Assembly: GCA_013407085.1 (NCBI GenBank)
Contig: JACCGJ010000323.1
Span: 1 to 64,000 of the forward strand
Length of the DNA stretch: 64,000 bases
Source of the DNA: Atriophallophorus winterbourni
Taxonomy: Eukaryota > Platyhelminthes > Trematoda > Plagiorchiida > Microphallidae
Direction: 5' to 3'
Below the pieces are notes generated by a model. The model was not told where the DNA came from. It saw only the letters and a list, made by a program, of their open reading frames with translations, and did not search any database. Positions 23,224-35,400 of this stretch are shown one piece after another (position 1 is the first letter of the stretch; each line of letters opens with the position of its first letter). Position numbers and translations under genes: made by a program.

Positions 23224-23265
23224 CTCCACTACCGGTTTCTGGCTTTTTGCCGTCATCAGGTGGAG
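23224..23265 (-). ncRNA. Type I hammerhead ribozyme, family A, core intact
   Basis: Minus-strand CTCCAC, CTGATGA, stem II GGC/GCC around AAAAA, GAAA, GGTA triplet, GTGGAG. Stem I is perfect (6 bp). The pair closing stem II next to the core is C.A, as in the rest of family A. Confidence 0.8.
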
Positions 23266-23483
23266 ACAGTAAGATTAGGTTCAGTGAGCCTTGAAACAGT
23301 GGATAAATTGTAAACAAGGTGATACTTGAATGCCGCTGTTGCGTACAACAAACCACAATGTTCAAACACGGAATCACATAGTGATTCGTGGTCAAGCACT
23401 CAAGGCGCTTATGGATGACCTAAGTATAACTTTGTTTACCACTTAACTACTGTTTCAAGGCTCACTGAACCTGATCTTACTGT

Positions 23484-23525
23484 CTCCACCTGATGACGGC
23501 AAACAGCCAGAAACCGGTAGTGGAG
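23484..23525 (+). ncRNA. Type I hammerhead ribozyme, family A, core intact
   Basis: CTCCAC, CTGATGA, stem II GGC/GCC around AAACA, GAAA, GGTA triplet, GTGGAG. Perfect 6-bp stem I; the stem II pair next to the core is C.A. Predicted cleavage is after 23519. Confidence 0.8.
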
Positions 23526-24294
23526 TGTAATTTCGGGGGATGTGAGCAACACATTACTGTGGTCATCAATAAGCGCCTCGAGTGCTTGGCCACGAATCAC
23601 TACGTGATTCTGTGTTTGAACATCGTGGTTCGTTGTACGAACCCTATGCAACAGTGGCATTCAAGTATAACTTTGTTTATACAGTAGTCCCATTTCAATG
23701 ATCAGTCTTCACCGAGCAGCCTGACAGTGTCTTCGCCAACGTGTTCCAACGTCTAGCTGGCATCTTGCCTGAGTCTAGACCTGTGATATCTTACGTTGAA
23801 GACTGGGGATTCGTAGATAACGTTCGGGAAAATGTAGAGAGCCATTCAGGCATATGATATTTAACTATAGTAGCTCGAAAATTTCCAACAACCCTTATGC
23901 GCCCACAATATTTTGAGAAATCAAAATGTATCAATTGAGTTCCGCGATGTTCATTTCTTCACATTCTTTGAAAGAAATTAAACAATAAACTTTATTGAGT
24001 TAAGGTTAATGTGCTTGACATCAGAATAAACTTTTCCCTCTAGATAAAAAACATTGGTTCATCAAATGATCTCGAGAATTGAAGCATGTCTTTCTTTGTT
24101 GGCTTCCTTCGGTTGATGCACAATCGTTTCAAATGATGATGAGGTTTGATTCGGGAAGCAGGAATTCCGCAGCAGGTTCATATGCGAGAGGCGATACTCC
24201 TTCAATCGGCAGCGTTTGTAAGCTGTCGCAAAAAATAATAGCTACTCGTTTCTAGAATGAAGCGGACACATCACCCTATGTCTTTCCTATGTTC

Positions 24295-24890
24295 TATAAG
24301 TTGTCAGAGCCGGGGGTAGCAGTGGGGATAAGCTACCACTGTTTATAAAATGCTCCCATATGGCATGCGTATCAAATAGCCTCTGACAACCAAGTCAAGC
24401 TTCTGGCCTGCACGAGTGGCTCCCCGAGCCCGGCGGAACTGCTTCTAACAACAGGAGAAGGGGTGAGGGCGAGTGACTGGCGCCTGAAAACCAGTTTGCT
24501 TCGGGCAGATAGAGCTCGTTAGCCTAGGAGGGCATTTCATCTAAGGGAAGGAAAACCCTGATTTTAAACCTCCGCTTCCTTGCGGGATACCCGATCGCGG
24601 GAACGGCTTCGGGAGAAAACCCTGAGGAATAATCTGGAACAGAGTCTGACAGACGGTTAGTTGGTGCACACCACTTCTTTCTTCTTTCCCTGCTGCCTTG
24701 CTGGTCGCACTTGGTTGTGCAAAGGCTAGAGAAGCTGACTCGAACAAACCGAGTGGTGCTGGGGAGGCTGCTTTGTACCCAAATTCCCAAGACTCTTCAT
24801 TGAAGCCGACTCATCCTTTAGGAGGAGATAGTAAAAAAGTAAGTCTTCCAAATGAGCAGACAAAACCAAGTTCATTCAACGTGTGAACTG
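24295..24890 (+). mobile_element. Probable 5' region of an RTE-like LINE
   Basis: A GC-rich block, unlike its AT-rich flanks, with no long domain. It ends in a short open frame (about 24698-24886) that begins near VLVALGCAKAREADSN. It is followed without a gap by a minus-strand piece of the RTE-like LINE (24890-24965). The position and composition suggest the 5' untranslated region and start of a LINE. This is inference; no protein match was recognised. Confidence 0.35.
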
Positions 24891-24965
24891 TCATATCACT
24901 TTTGCAATCGTATTTGTACCGCTAGCGCCATCTGTCCAAAGGTCGACTTCTGGATTTCCACTAGC
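24890..24965 (-). mobile_element. RTE-like LINE fragment
   Basis: Similar base by base to 52405-52485 (TTTGCAATCG..TTTGTACCGC, TCTGTCCAAAGGTCGACTTC against the LINE copy), in the same minus orientation. Confidence 0.55.
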
Positions 24966-25179
24966 CATTTAGGATTGAAACGTTTCATGGTGACTAAAAG
25001 CACATAGCTTCCAAATTACCATTGCATAGTAAATATTCGTTCATGAAAAAGTAATAACTCATGAACTCACGTATAGTCCAGTTGAATACTTACCGTGAGT
25101 TAATACACAGGTGCAGTCAAATTGTTATGTAACACACACGTGCCAAAATTTTCAATGAATTTCTCGAAGCTGGGAGCCG

Positions 25180-25450
25180 TTAAAATTTAGTTTCGGAAGC
25201 GCATTCCAAAGGAAGTAGACAAGTACAGAATAAACATATATCGGCAACAGATAATACGGGAATGGGGAGTATCTATGGCCGCTGAGTGGCTTTGTGGATG
25301 TCGCGACTCACGGTAGGAGAGAACTGGAGTGGGAAATATTTTGAAAGTATATATCACATCAATCCGGGGGCTTTTATGAAGGAAGGTAGGGAAGCTCAGC
25401 TGTTGTATTCGTTCCGCATTCGTCAGTTTCTTTTTGAATACGAACATTTT
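25180..25450 (-). mobile_element. CR1-type LINE 3' remnant
   Basis: Minus-strand frame with ERIQQLSFPTFLHKSPR, then DVIYTFKIF and TPHSRIICCRYMF. This corresponds to the LILTYKIL...IPHSRxNCRRYFF segment of the CR1-like LINEs. Confidence 0.5.
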
Positions 25451-25539
25451 ACATTTGTAAACACAACGCTATCACAATAGAATTAAATGCTCTGTCGACT
25501 AGCTTTATAAAGGCATTTATGCACTTTTAGTTTAGCAAT

Positions 25540-25960
25540 CCACGACATATTCAAGATGCAACGTATGCTCAACCAAACGCAACCCTTCATCTTTGCCTTC
25601 TAACTCAGATTGTGGCCGTGAAAAACCGGTGAGTTCAAACAGGACAAAATGAAAATTGCTCTTCAAATCCACTTATCACTGTCGGTGTATAACTAGAGGT
25701 TTGATAAACTGGTTTAATCTGACAGTTTTAAACTGTGATAATTGGAGGTGATGGAGTCCCTTGACCAAGAATTCTTGTCTCATTCCTAGTGGTTTTCAAA
25801 CAAAATCTTTTTACACGCTGATTTAAAGCAGTTCATTGGTAACTAACGCTGCTGCCAAAGTAACAAATGACTGTTGCATCGTCAGCATACATCAGATTAC
25901 GTATTAGCTTGTTTTGCCTTTCAAAATTGAATGCTTATCATTACATACTTTTTAAAGGAA
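25540..25960 (-). mobile_element. RTE-like LINE fragments, strongly decayed
   Basis: 25540-25600 resembles 52610-52650 (CCACGATATGTTCAAGAT-type wording). 25730-25960 resembles 52905-53080, including the GGTGATGGAGTCCCTTGACC-like patch and the TGCATCGTCAGCA patch over the catalytic aspartates. Confidence 0.5.
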
Positions 25961-26729
25961 ATTTCCTTCTTGTCTCACCATTAAAGTCTGCTACAGTAAG
26001 AGAGTGAGGAAAATGCTGAACCTTGTTGGGGGTAAAGGTTTATCTTTGTTTGACGCCTTAGCGAATGACAAACGCTGTCATTTGGACTGAACGCTCCATA
26101 CCAGAATGGAGGGACCTAAAAGTTTAATTGCATATTGTACAGCATACAACTTTCAAAAGTTTCACGTATGGCTGAAGCAAGACATTGAAACACAAGTCAT
26201 GCGCACTTGGCGAGGAGAGCTGAATAGCAAATGATAGAAATATTGTTTAGGATGTAAACTCACCTCGGCAATTCACTTGGAAGCGACGAAAGGTTGGGAA
26301 CAAGGTTGATATCGAAACTTTGGCAACCAAAAACAGCCTTCCAGGTGAGTAATTAGATTTACGCCATCTGTGGCATTTAAACTGGGAATTATTACATAGC
26401 GGTCTATGCGAAAACAAATAATAAATACGAACGCAATCAAACATTTCAACGTATCACACGCTTATTAAATGGCGTAGGGATGCGATACTGAAGATGTCAA
26501 GACTAAAGCTTTTGGTCCCGTAATCATTGTTAACAACTGTCAGCTCGAAGTATCACTTGCTTGATTTTAACTATTACAGATAGACTATCGCAGAGCATTT
26601 AAATTAATAATTACCTCCGCTGATCAACTATCATTTTATCCTTTTGAACCTCCTTGTCTAGGCAACCGCAAGCTGTCGCTGATGGTGTAGAGCGTATGTC
26701 TACTAAATACCTTACTATATGGTTGGACA

Positions 26730-26835
26730 TGAATGGAAGCTAAATGCTTTTATTCATGGAACATCCATCGGAGCTTAAATAAATCTTGGAAGGACAGATT
26801 ACACAATGCTGAAGTGCCTTCAAAAGCGGCACTAC
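26730..26835 (+). mobile_element. RTE-like LINE fragment
   Basis: Plus-strand frame WNIHRSLNKSWKDRLHNAEV then SKAAL, a version of RSIRRILNISWMDRVTNAEVLSKAGL found at 52590-52660. Confidence 0.55.
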
Positions 26836-27149
26836 AACCCAAATTCACACACCACTCTACAACGAAAGTTCGGCATACGCTGACTAGGTCGAGTATAGAA
26901 TGGAAAAAGGTGTTATTCCAACTCCCCTACGTTTGGTTCATTGAGTCAACAATTTGGTATCCCGCACTTGGAAAAAATGATGAAAGATCTGGAAATTTGA
27001 CCACTCTCATGTATCCTCTTGAAGATTAAAAACTGTTGGTGCTTCTTTCGAGTGCTGGACATTTATTGAGCCGACAGCATGCATATAGGCGACGATCAAC
27101 CTATTACTACTGTTTTAGGTGCTCTAAACGTTATGGAGGTTATTATTAT

Positions 27150-27540
27150 TTACAAATGATACTATTGATAGCCCTCTTCGGTCGATGTCAACCATGTGAC
27201 AAGCGCTTGATAATTTCTCGCTCCGAGGTGGTTCTAATAACTAAACAGACTGATTCGAAAGGAAAAATCTCTCCACCAATGCGCACAACAATATGCAGTA
27301 TTCAGCCGATCGGTGATAGCTGCACGCTGATGATATGATCGACGTTCGCCAGCCGAGAGAAATATCTAGTCGTCCCCCGTTTGAAGATGTTGCTTTGCGC
27401 AATGCTTTTGAAGTATCGGTCAAGAGCAAATTGTTTCCAGCTTGCAAAGTCCTCCTCAATAACTTCATAATTTTTTTGCGAACGACTTCGTATCACAAGC
27501 GCGGTCTGTTCATGGGTCGACTTTCAAATTTAATCTCTCG
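27150..27540 (-). mobile_element. RTE-like LINE C-terminal fragment
   Basis: Aligns by eye with 52110-52470. It keeps the finger region (ACAGACTGATTCGAAAGGA against ACAGTCCGATTCGGGAGGA), the CAAGAGCAAATTGTTTCCA patch and the GCGCGGTCTGTTCATGGGTC patch. Many small changes. Confidence 0.55.
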
Positions 27541-28039
27541 ATAGATTAGATTTGTTAGAGTACGGTGGGCATGCGAAGCAGGAGCAGACCGTACATTGAA
27601 ATGAAAAGACATGGAGTTTGCTATCATCATGCGTATCCATGTTCATCTTCTACCGAACCAAGCCAACAACAAAGGTTAATCGATATCGCTTTCATCTGTC
27701 AAGATCTTCTTGGTTCGATTCGTGACGAGGATATGCATTTTGGAACGTGTTAAATCTAATACTCCGTACCTAGGTGCAGAACACGCACCAGCATCAACAA
27801 TAAATCAATAAAACCACATATCAACGAATATACCTTAACAGGCTCGTTTGTTATGAACCCATCCCAACTTTGAGCAAACGTAATACCAGGAAACCAATTT
27901 CTCCCGGTTATAACTTAAAGTTACCTGCACGTGTAATATGGCTGGCAATTTAGAATATCGTTCCTGTTCGAATCTAGTTGAGAAGGTCACATCCTTTTAA
28001 ATCGACTGATATTTCTTTCAAATCTGTCAGATCGAAACT

Positions 28040-28645
28040 CGCGGAACTCCATCACTGTTTGCCCCTTGGAAAGGACATCAAGCTGCTCGAGAGGATTTAT
28101 CACAGAGCAACTAAAATGGTTGGCTGCCTCCGCAATCTACCATATGAGAATCGACTGGTGCATCTTAATTTGGATACACTGCTTTTCAGACGAGTTCGAT
28201 TTGATCTAATCCTAACTTATAAAATAATGAACTCATAGATGCACCCTTTGAGGCATCTATTTTACATCCAGTCAAGCCATGTTACACGTACTCACCCACT
28301 GACATTTGATATTCCACATTCTCACCGGAACTGCCGTCGGTTCTTATGGAACTCCCTACCGTCAGATGTTGTACAATCATCTAGTGAAAGGATTTTCAGG
28401 AACAAATTGGATATATTTATGCGTAGTAATTCCACCCTACATCCCGTTTATATAACATGATCTTTATCCAAACGAATATTTTTTCATCATACCGCGACAA
28501 TACATGACATTTTTTACAACTACAAAACTGTCGATCTTACTAATGCCCCAATTTATTTTGTATATCTATATATTTATTGTCCTTATACGAATATCCTGTG
28601 GTGTTGTACAGCTACGAGCTTTTTATACCATAAATTCTTGAATCT
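28040..28645 (+). mobile_element. CR1-type LINE 3' end with untranslated tail
   Basis: Frames encode KLLERIYHRATKMVGCLRN, then LDTLLFRRVRFDLILTYK, HPLRHLF and IPHSHRNCRRFLWNSLPS. The 3' untranslated region runs to an ATTCTTGAATCTTGAATG end near 28645. The same 3' region is found inverted at 7485-7700, which helps define that element's end. Confidence 0.75.
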
Positions 28646-28985
28646 TGAATGTGGGATCGCACCTACTCGATCCAATTCTGTCTGTTGATTTATCGGTTTG
28701 TGAGCCGCGAGTTGCACTTAAAAATTACGAATAACTATCACCCACTTGAACTCCTGTTTCATCGGCAAGAAGCACGTGGTAGCAGATCGCATGGATACAA
28801 TTTAATTATTCCACACTCCAGATCAAATTGTCGAAGGTTTTTCTTTGCTGTCAGAGTCTGTTTTCTATGGAACTCCCTGCCCCCACATATCATTTGCGCA
28901 ACAAGCCTGAACACGTTCAAGGCTGAACTTGACAAGTATATGTTGACCAAACCCAACCTTGCACCTGAATACACGTGCTGACTTT
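28646..28985 (+). mobile_element. CR1-type LINE 3' end, second family
   Basis: Open plus-strand frame with HPLELLFHRQEARGSRSHGY, IPHSRSNCRRFFFAVRV and FLWNSLPPHIICATSLNTFK, ending at a stop near 28981. It abuts the preceding LINE end directly, which suggests insertion into or next to it. Confidence 0.7.
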
Positions 28986-29094
28986 CCATGTGTATAAAAC
29001 ATTTGTGTTGTTTTTATGAATTCCCTATATTTTTAATCTGTGGTTACTGTAAAGTATTTACTTTTTGGACCATTAAAACTTTGAATAACTTTGA

Positions 29095-29412
29095 ATAATG
29101 TATTATGGTGCTCACATCCCCATTTCTTACACACCACTCCCGGTTTCCGGCTGTATGCCGTCGCCAGGTGGAGACACTAAGATCAGGTTCAGTGAGCCTT
29201 GAAACAGTGGAAAAGCGGTAAACAAAGTTAAACTTGTATGCCACTGTTATATAGGGTTCTTACAAAGAACCACGATGTTCAAATACTGAATCACAAAGTG
29301 ATTCCAATACATTGGTCTTTTATATGCGCCTCGAGCGCTTGGCCAGGAATCACTTTGTGATTCAGTATTTGAACATGGTGGTTCTTTGTAAGAACCCTAT
29401 TTGACAGTGTCC
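29095..29412. repeat. Head-to-head pair of hammerhead repeats (subfamily A2)
   Basis: A minus-strand unit (29095-29305) carries a decayed hammerhead at 29132-29173 (core CTGGCGA, cleavage triplet GGA) and the hairpin GGTTCTT-ACA-AAGAACC (29255-29271). A partial plus-strand unit (29306-29410) follows with GAATCAC-TTT-GTGATTC. Confidence 0.65.
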
Positions 29413-29719
29413 TACTATCCGTTTCGTTAGAACGATCTCAATAGGGTCGCTGTCTAAAAAAATCATGTTCTTTTTTATCCAAATGAGCATAAAAATATTT
29501 GGAATTATGTTGTCAGAATTATGTTCGAACTTAGCTCTCTATTGCAACACTTCAACCTCATTCCATCCAGAATACACACCACCAATTATCTCTACTGCTT
29601 TCACGTGTATTATATATTATACTTTAGCAAGGCTCTGTCCTCCTTGTTACTCATATTTGTTCCCCTTCTTTTTCTGGTGGGTTGAAACGGCAAAACTCCA
29701 TTATTCAAAGCGTTGGTGA

Positions 29720-30635
29720 AACACCCGAGTTGCACTTCGAGAGGTTTTAAACCCGAAGTCGTGATGCTCTACACACTGACTTCAGCCATTCATATGATTG
29801 ATCATTAAACTTGATTAAACTACATAAGCCACCGATACTGCGCACGGAACCACTCACCATTTCATCTACTACCAACAGCGAGAGCTACATACGGCTTGCT
29901 ACTTGAACCATAGCAACAAGGGCTCCAAGCTTGAAAACACCCGCTTGTCCAGCATGCTGTCCGCTGGCATTGATGAGAGAAGTAATAGCTTGAACTCGTG
30001 AATTCCAAGTTGGCAACTAGTCACCAGTGGAAAACCGGTTGCTACTTGTCAGTCGGTTGAAAACAATTTTACGCACCAAAGTCCATTCCAGATCTGATCA
30101 GGTGTGTTGTCAAAGTCAACGAGGGCGCAAGCATTTGTCGTTGCTTGCTGATCGTTTCGCTGCTGTTTATCGATTATTGACAAGTGTTCATTGCTCAACT
30201 GAAAGGGCAGAAATTTCATTGCTTAAATGATGCTTCATTGTTCCATACAATGCCAGGCGAAATGCCCAATACGTAACTATTCTTAATCTTCATTACAATC
30301 GTTTCAAACATAAAGATATACAAATTTTGATAAAAACCTCCACGGCTAATTCGAAATGCGAAATTCCACAAATAAACCTGCTAATAGTTTCCTGTTACTC
30401 GTGATTACTAAATGATTAAACCGCCTTTCCGTTTGTTCAAGCTCACCAACTCAACCATCTAGGTGATTGTTAGTGCATGTAAGAGACGGGTACAGGGTCA
30501 GGAATTAGAAATCCTATTTTCGTGCGTATTTCTCCCCCAATGGCCGTGAGATGAACTTGCTGAGAGAATGCTTCATCCGCCTCTTACTGCAAGCGATATC
30601 GGAATCGCATCGTAATGCAATGAAATACACCACTT
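29720..30635. other. No recognisable feature
   Basis: No supported gene or repeat. Confidence 0.35.
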
Positions 30636-30639
30636 GAAT

Positions 30640-31300
30640 GCGTTTTAATCATGAGAGCTTTATCAATACTCATACAAAGGACTTGGGTGTGTTGGTGAGT
30701 AGCACGTTGAAACCGTCACATAATACCACAGCAGTCTATGAATAGACGTCAAGAGTACTGCTTCTTCTAAAACGCGTGTTTGGGAGTTTCACGAAGCAAG
30801 CTGTTCATCGAATAATTAATACCTACTTGAGGCCAACCATGGAGTAGGCGGTTCAGGCTTGGTCACCCTGGCTACAGAAGGACATCAGCCTCTTGCAGAG
30901 AATATATCATCGGACCACCAAGCTCGTACGTGCTTTAAAGCATAAACAATACGAAGATCGGAACAGGCCTCAATATCTTCGACTCTAGCTACCGCCGTCT
31001 TAGAGGCAACTTGATTCTTGTGTTCAATATACTGCATACCCCCAACCATCCCCTGAATCAACTATTCACACGACTACCACCACGAACAAACCGGAGTCAT
31101 GACTATACAGTACTTATTCCCGACTCGAGACTGAACTGTCGAAAGTATTTTTATTCTGTACGTGTATGTTTTACTTGGAACTCCCTACACCGTAACGTTG
31201 CACATTCACCCAACTTGGATATATTCAAATCGAAATTGGACAACTTTATGTCGACCAATCCAAACCTTGAAACAATAAATTCTGCATCATAAAGCTTTGA
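30640..31300 (+). mobile_element. CR1/Jockey-type LINE 3' part
   Basis: Plus-strand frames encode KDLGVLVSSTLKPSHNTTA, FGSFTKQAVHRIINTYLRPT, AVQAWSPWLQKDISLLQRIY and a decayed terminal IPDSRLNCRKYFYSVRVCF. Nearly the same sequence, inverted, makes up bases 1-150 of the window, so both belong to one family. Stops interrupt it. Confidence 0.75.
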
Positions 31301-31860
31301 ACCAATGCATCGAAGTAAACTATACATATTTACCCTACCAAACCGGTTGAAAACAATTTCTGCCCTATGTATTTTACGTGATTACTGAACTGATCAGTAA
31401 GCAAACAAATCCCGTTTTTGCTACCTATGTTATTCGTAATTCCCATATTATTCTGTGGTTTTTGTAAAGCTGTGTTTTTTAGACCATTGAATTGAATCAT
31501 AGGAACATTTCTAGAGATAATCATAAAGCCGTCATAAGACAGAAAGAAAAACATGCCAAATTTCCTGGAAACTGTTCGGCCGTATGTCTCATCTCAATGT
31601 ACTATTGCGATTTGTTACATCACAAAACGGTAGCACGCAAAAATGCTTAAATGGAACTTGTTTGAGGTACTTGCGGGTCTTGCAGAGAAGCTACGAAGTT
31701 ACACGTGAACGTTATTTGATTTTGTGTTAATAGCGCCCATTATTCACCCAAACGTGTAGCTCGGTTTTCAGCCATTCCTTTCTTCCCTATTGTCATTATT
31801 TTACGAGGCATCGCAAATAACCCCAAAATTAAGCTACAAAGTCAATTATAATTCAACGAT

Positions 31861-31863
31861 ATA

Positions 31864-31897
<34 letters not shown>
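31861..31897. repeat. (TA)n microsatellite
   Basis: A near-perfect TA run, followed at once by a fragment of a hammerhead repeat (31898-31935: CAGAAACCAGTA, then GTGAGCACCACAATAC). Confidence 0.9.
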
Positions 31898-31900
<3 letters not shown>

Positions 31901-32360
31901 AGAAACCAGTATTGTGAGCACCACAATACAATAATTAATTTAATCCAGTCATGAGCTTTGTGGGTTTTTTTGCTCAGCTAATTAAGTCAAAGCGCAAACC
32001 CCTTAATAGAGATATCATAATGGGGCTTATTCTTGCGTTATTTTCCCTGCTTTATTGCACCCGAGCTATTTGCATCTACCGAATATCACCGGATATGCTT
32101 TTCAGCAAGAGTCACGTTTTAACAACGCTGTAATATCGCTGATTCCACATAATCGATTATATTTTTCTCTTTCTAGCACAAAGTTCTTTGCGCGTGAAAT
32201 GCCCACATTCACGATAGGGGACAGCCATCCGTGTCATTGACACACAAACACCTAAAATTCAGCACCAGGTCATCATTCTAGGGTACACGCATGCACGCAC
32301 ATACACACGCACCCGGAATATGTCTCTACCAACCATTTTTTAATGTCGCATTTGTGTTTA

Positions 32361-32410
32361 GCCAATAGGATTGCTCCGCACACGCTGATTAAAATTCTGC
32401 GACCTATAAA
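32361..32410 (+). promoter_or_regulatory. Candidate core promoter of the HES-like gene
   Basis: GCCAAT at 32361-32366 and TATAAA at 32405-32410 stand in normal order and spacing. TATAAA lies 41 nt before the ATG at 32451, so transcription should begin around 32430-32440 with a very short leader. This supports 32451 rather than the in-frame ATG at 32343, which lies upstream of both boxes, as the start codon. Confidence 0.5.
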
Positions 32411-32450
32411 TGACCTCGCGTTTGGGGAACTTATCCGCGTTAAAATCAAC

Positions 32451-35400
32451 ATGAGCAGAACAAGCAGTGACGAAGAATCTTTGCTCAATTCCTTGTCTGA
32501 GAGCATTGCACTATCGATGGATGAGTCAGATGTCGAAGATGGCCAGTGTGGCTCAAGCAGTGTGTTGTCACGATCACGGACACTTCCCGACTCGCAGATG
32601 AAGCATTCTTTGCTGATACGTGATTCACTCTACACCCCGATGAAGGAAAACGATGAGAACGTATCCATGACTTCAGGGCCGATCGAAAAACCGTTTCGAA
32701 GAGACCGTAAAAAAGCCAAACAAATGACGGAACGAAAACGGAGAGATCGTATCAACGCGCTGTTGAACACATTGAGGTCGTTGATTCTTAGATTGTTGAA
32801 CAAAAACGTGAGTCGCGTTCGATGATACTTTTTTACATGGTATTTATTTTGTTCTATATCCAAATATTTGCTCTGAACCTGATCGTAACTGTCTAAACTT
32901 GATGGCGGCTAACAGCCAGATAACGGTTATGTAGTATGTGTTCCAAAATGATTGCCAGCTTTTATTATAATGTGAAATTATAACACTTAACTAGCCAAAA
33001 TATCTTGTGTGTATATCATTGGACATCAAGCAGAATCTTGGAAAAAGGGTTTAAGTAGTAAAGATAACCTTGAGTCCCGAACAAAACGATGAGCTCATAT
33101 GTAAATTGACTATTTTCGTTTTACCGTGAGACAATCAGTGATATTTAAATGTGATACGGCAACGATTTTGGCACAAAAATTGTTCCATTCCATCTTGTGA
33201 AATTCACAAAGATTTACAGTTCTAGAGCTATCGTGACAAAAGCAAGATTTGCTTGCAAGTTGATACTTATCGGTTTTCATCTTATTAGATTACTGAGCCA
33301 CACAGGGCGTTAAAGTTGATATTGTTCTACCCTCTGGAAAACGTGCAGGATGTTCGCTCATTTATTGACTACTTTTGATGCCCATTATGAATTAAGTAGG
33401 GTTATTACATTTTGCGAAATATGCAAGCGCGGCATGTATCAAAACAAGGTTATCTGGGAAGACTAGCATGCTAATTAATGTATCACCGATGCTCCCATAG
33501 GAAATATACATGAAGAGAATCATCCAAGTCGGTGGTACACATGGTTTTCGTAAATATACCCACGGTTAACTAACAATGTTACGTATTAGGTGAGCTAAGC
33601 CACTAGAGAGTTGATGGGACCTACCGGTATGGGGTATATAGAAGTATAACGAACGTATTCCGTTTTGGGCGAACGAATGTATTGCCTTGTTTTCATGCTT
33701 GATAAATCAGGTGCATTCCTCAAATTCAGCGTAAAAGCAACAAAAGTTTGCGCTGTAAATAGGGTGCCACATTTATTAACAAAATAATATCCTCCTTATT
33801 TTACACTCAATTTGTTGAGAAACGCGGTTAATGGACTAACCTTTAATAAGCGTTATTAGGTTGAAACGAATCCACAAATGCTGGTTTACCAGTAGCGTGT
33901 TTTGGTAATAACAAAACGCGGTATTTCTCAATAACAACTTATCAAGCTTGTCGGGAAGTGTTTCGCATCCAGAATATTTATATAATGGCTAACAACTTAC
34001 ACTTGTGAACAGTTTCGTGACAAAACAGAGTTAAAATTACCGAAGGGATATCAAACGTGCTATGATAAACTACTTTGAACTTGTGCTCATATGGCTACCA
34101 CAAACAATGCATCACATATAGTGTGATAGACATCACGTTTGTTAAATTCAATTCCCGGTAGTTCTTGCAGGGTTAACATCTTGAATGTTGGGCCTCATCA
34201 TTGTGTCAATAGGTCAACCATTGAACCAGTTGATATACAGACATTGTATTCCCAAATTTGCCCATAAAAAGGGGTTGTGTTGTGCATTCTATAATTTCCA
34301 CACTAGAATTAAGCGCATTGCCTGACAGGCTTTCATTCTGCTCAACACAACTTTTAGTTAACGATTAATGCATTATTTTTTATTTGTTCTGAATAATTCT
34401 TAAATACGTAAGTGTTTACATCTAGAACACAACACGAACGGATACAACCTGATTAAATTGCTTATAAATTCGCTACTTTAACGAATGCATTAAGTATGAT
34501 TACTCTGTTCTCAGGAAGCAAATTTTGCGATTTTTTCTAAACCCATTTATCGATCTTTTGAACAAACAGCAGCAAACCCTGTTACATGTTTTTCCATATT
34601 AAAATTCGTGTTCACTACCATTGAATCATTCGAACCCCTTGTTAATCCACGTTATCTTATTACAATACGAGCAACAAGCTTTCAAGTCAATTTTTCTACT
34701 CTTGTCAAATGCCTCCCACTATCACGGTTGCAGTAGCCGGGCCTGAATGTTTACCAAGCTATGGAGTGAAGAGAAAGCTGCTGCGCACGTGGTCATTAAT
34801 TTTATGACCAGTGGTAACATTGGCTTAGCGTTGTAGTTGGAATGACTTTATGTGGACATTACTCTACTGATCTGTGAGGTTATAGCAACATAATGGACAA
34901 TGATTCATTGAGAACACATATCCACCGTAAACCATCTAAAGGCTTCAATAAGGCTGCTCGTACGCAGAAGCCTTTAGGGTGAGGACGACAGAATGTACTT
35001 TGCAGATAATCGCCACCAGCTGACCGGTTTAGGAACAATAGAAAAAACAAAATAAAACCGAGAAGGGGATGGTCAATATCCCCACATGACGCTTAAATAC
35101 AAAGCCAACATCTGAGGCATACTAGATATCAATGTTCTGAAATACTGCCGACACACGTTGTAAGACATTCAGCGAAATCGCAGCTTCATAAAATGCTTGA
35201 CTCATTCGAAAGAACTTGCCCCTGTCAAACAACAATAGTATCGGTGTACTATTGATGCTATTGTTTAAAATATGCAAATTAATTTGTCAACTCATGTTGA
35301 TGCTCGAAATTGACAATCGCCATCACTTCTTTTCCAGCCTCGTCATCATCGTAAACTCGAAAAAGCAGACATTCTGGAATTGGTCGTCGCATACTTGAAG

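Larger units (their letters stand above)
23190..23690. repeat. Head-to-head pair of near-complete family A hammerhead repeats
   Basis: The minus-strand unit (about 23190-23430) and plus-strand unit (about 23431-23690) meet at their 5' ends. Both carry intact hammerhead cores. The plus unit has hairpins GAATCAC-TAC-GTGATTC (23594-23610) and GGTTCGT-TGT-ACGAACC. This is the best-preserved inverted pair in the window and could fold into a long hairpin in RNA or single-stranded DNA. Confidence 0.8.

Noticed and set aside
24524..24790. Minus-strand ORF of 88 codons in the GC-rich block
   Set aside because: No recognisable domain. The composition effect of GC-rich sequence explains the lack of stops.
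32343..32450. Upstream in-frame ATG that would extend the HES-like protein by 36 residues
   Set aside because: The extension lies across the CCAAT and TATAAA boxes and has no HES-like features. The ATG at 32451 has a favourable A at -3 and starts an acidic Ser-rich region.
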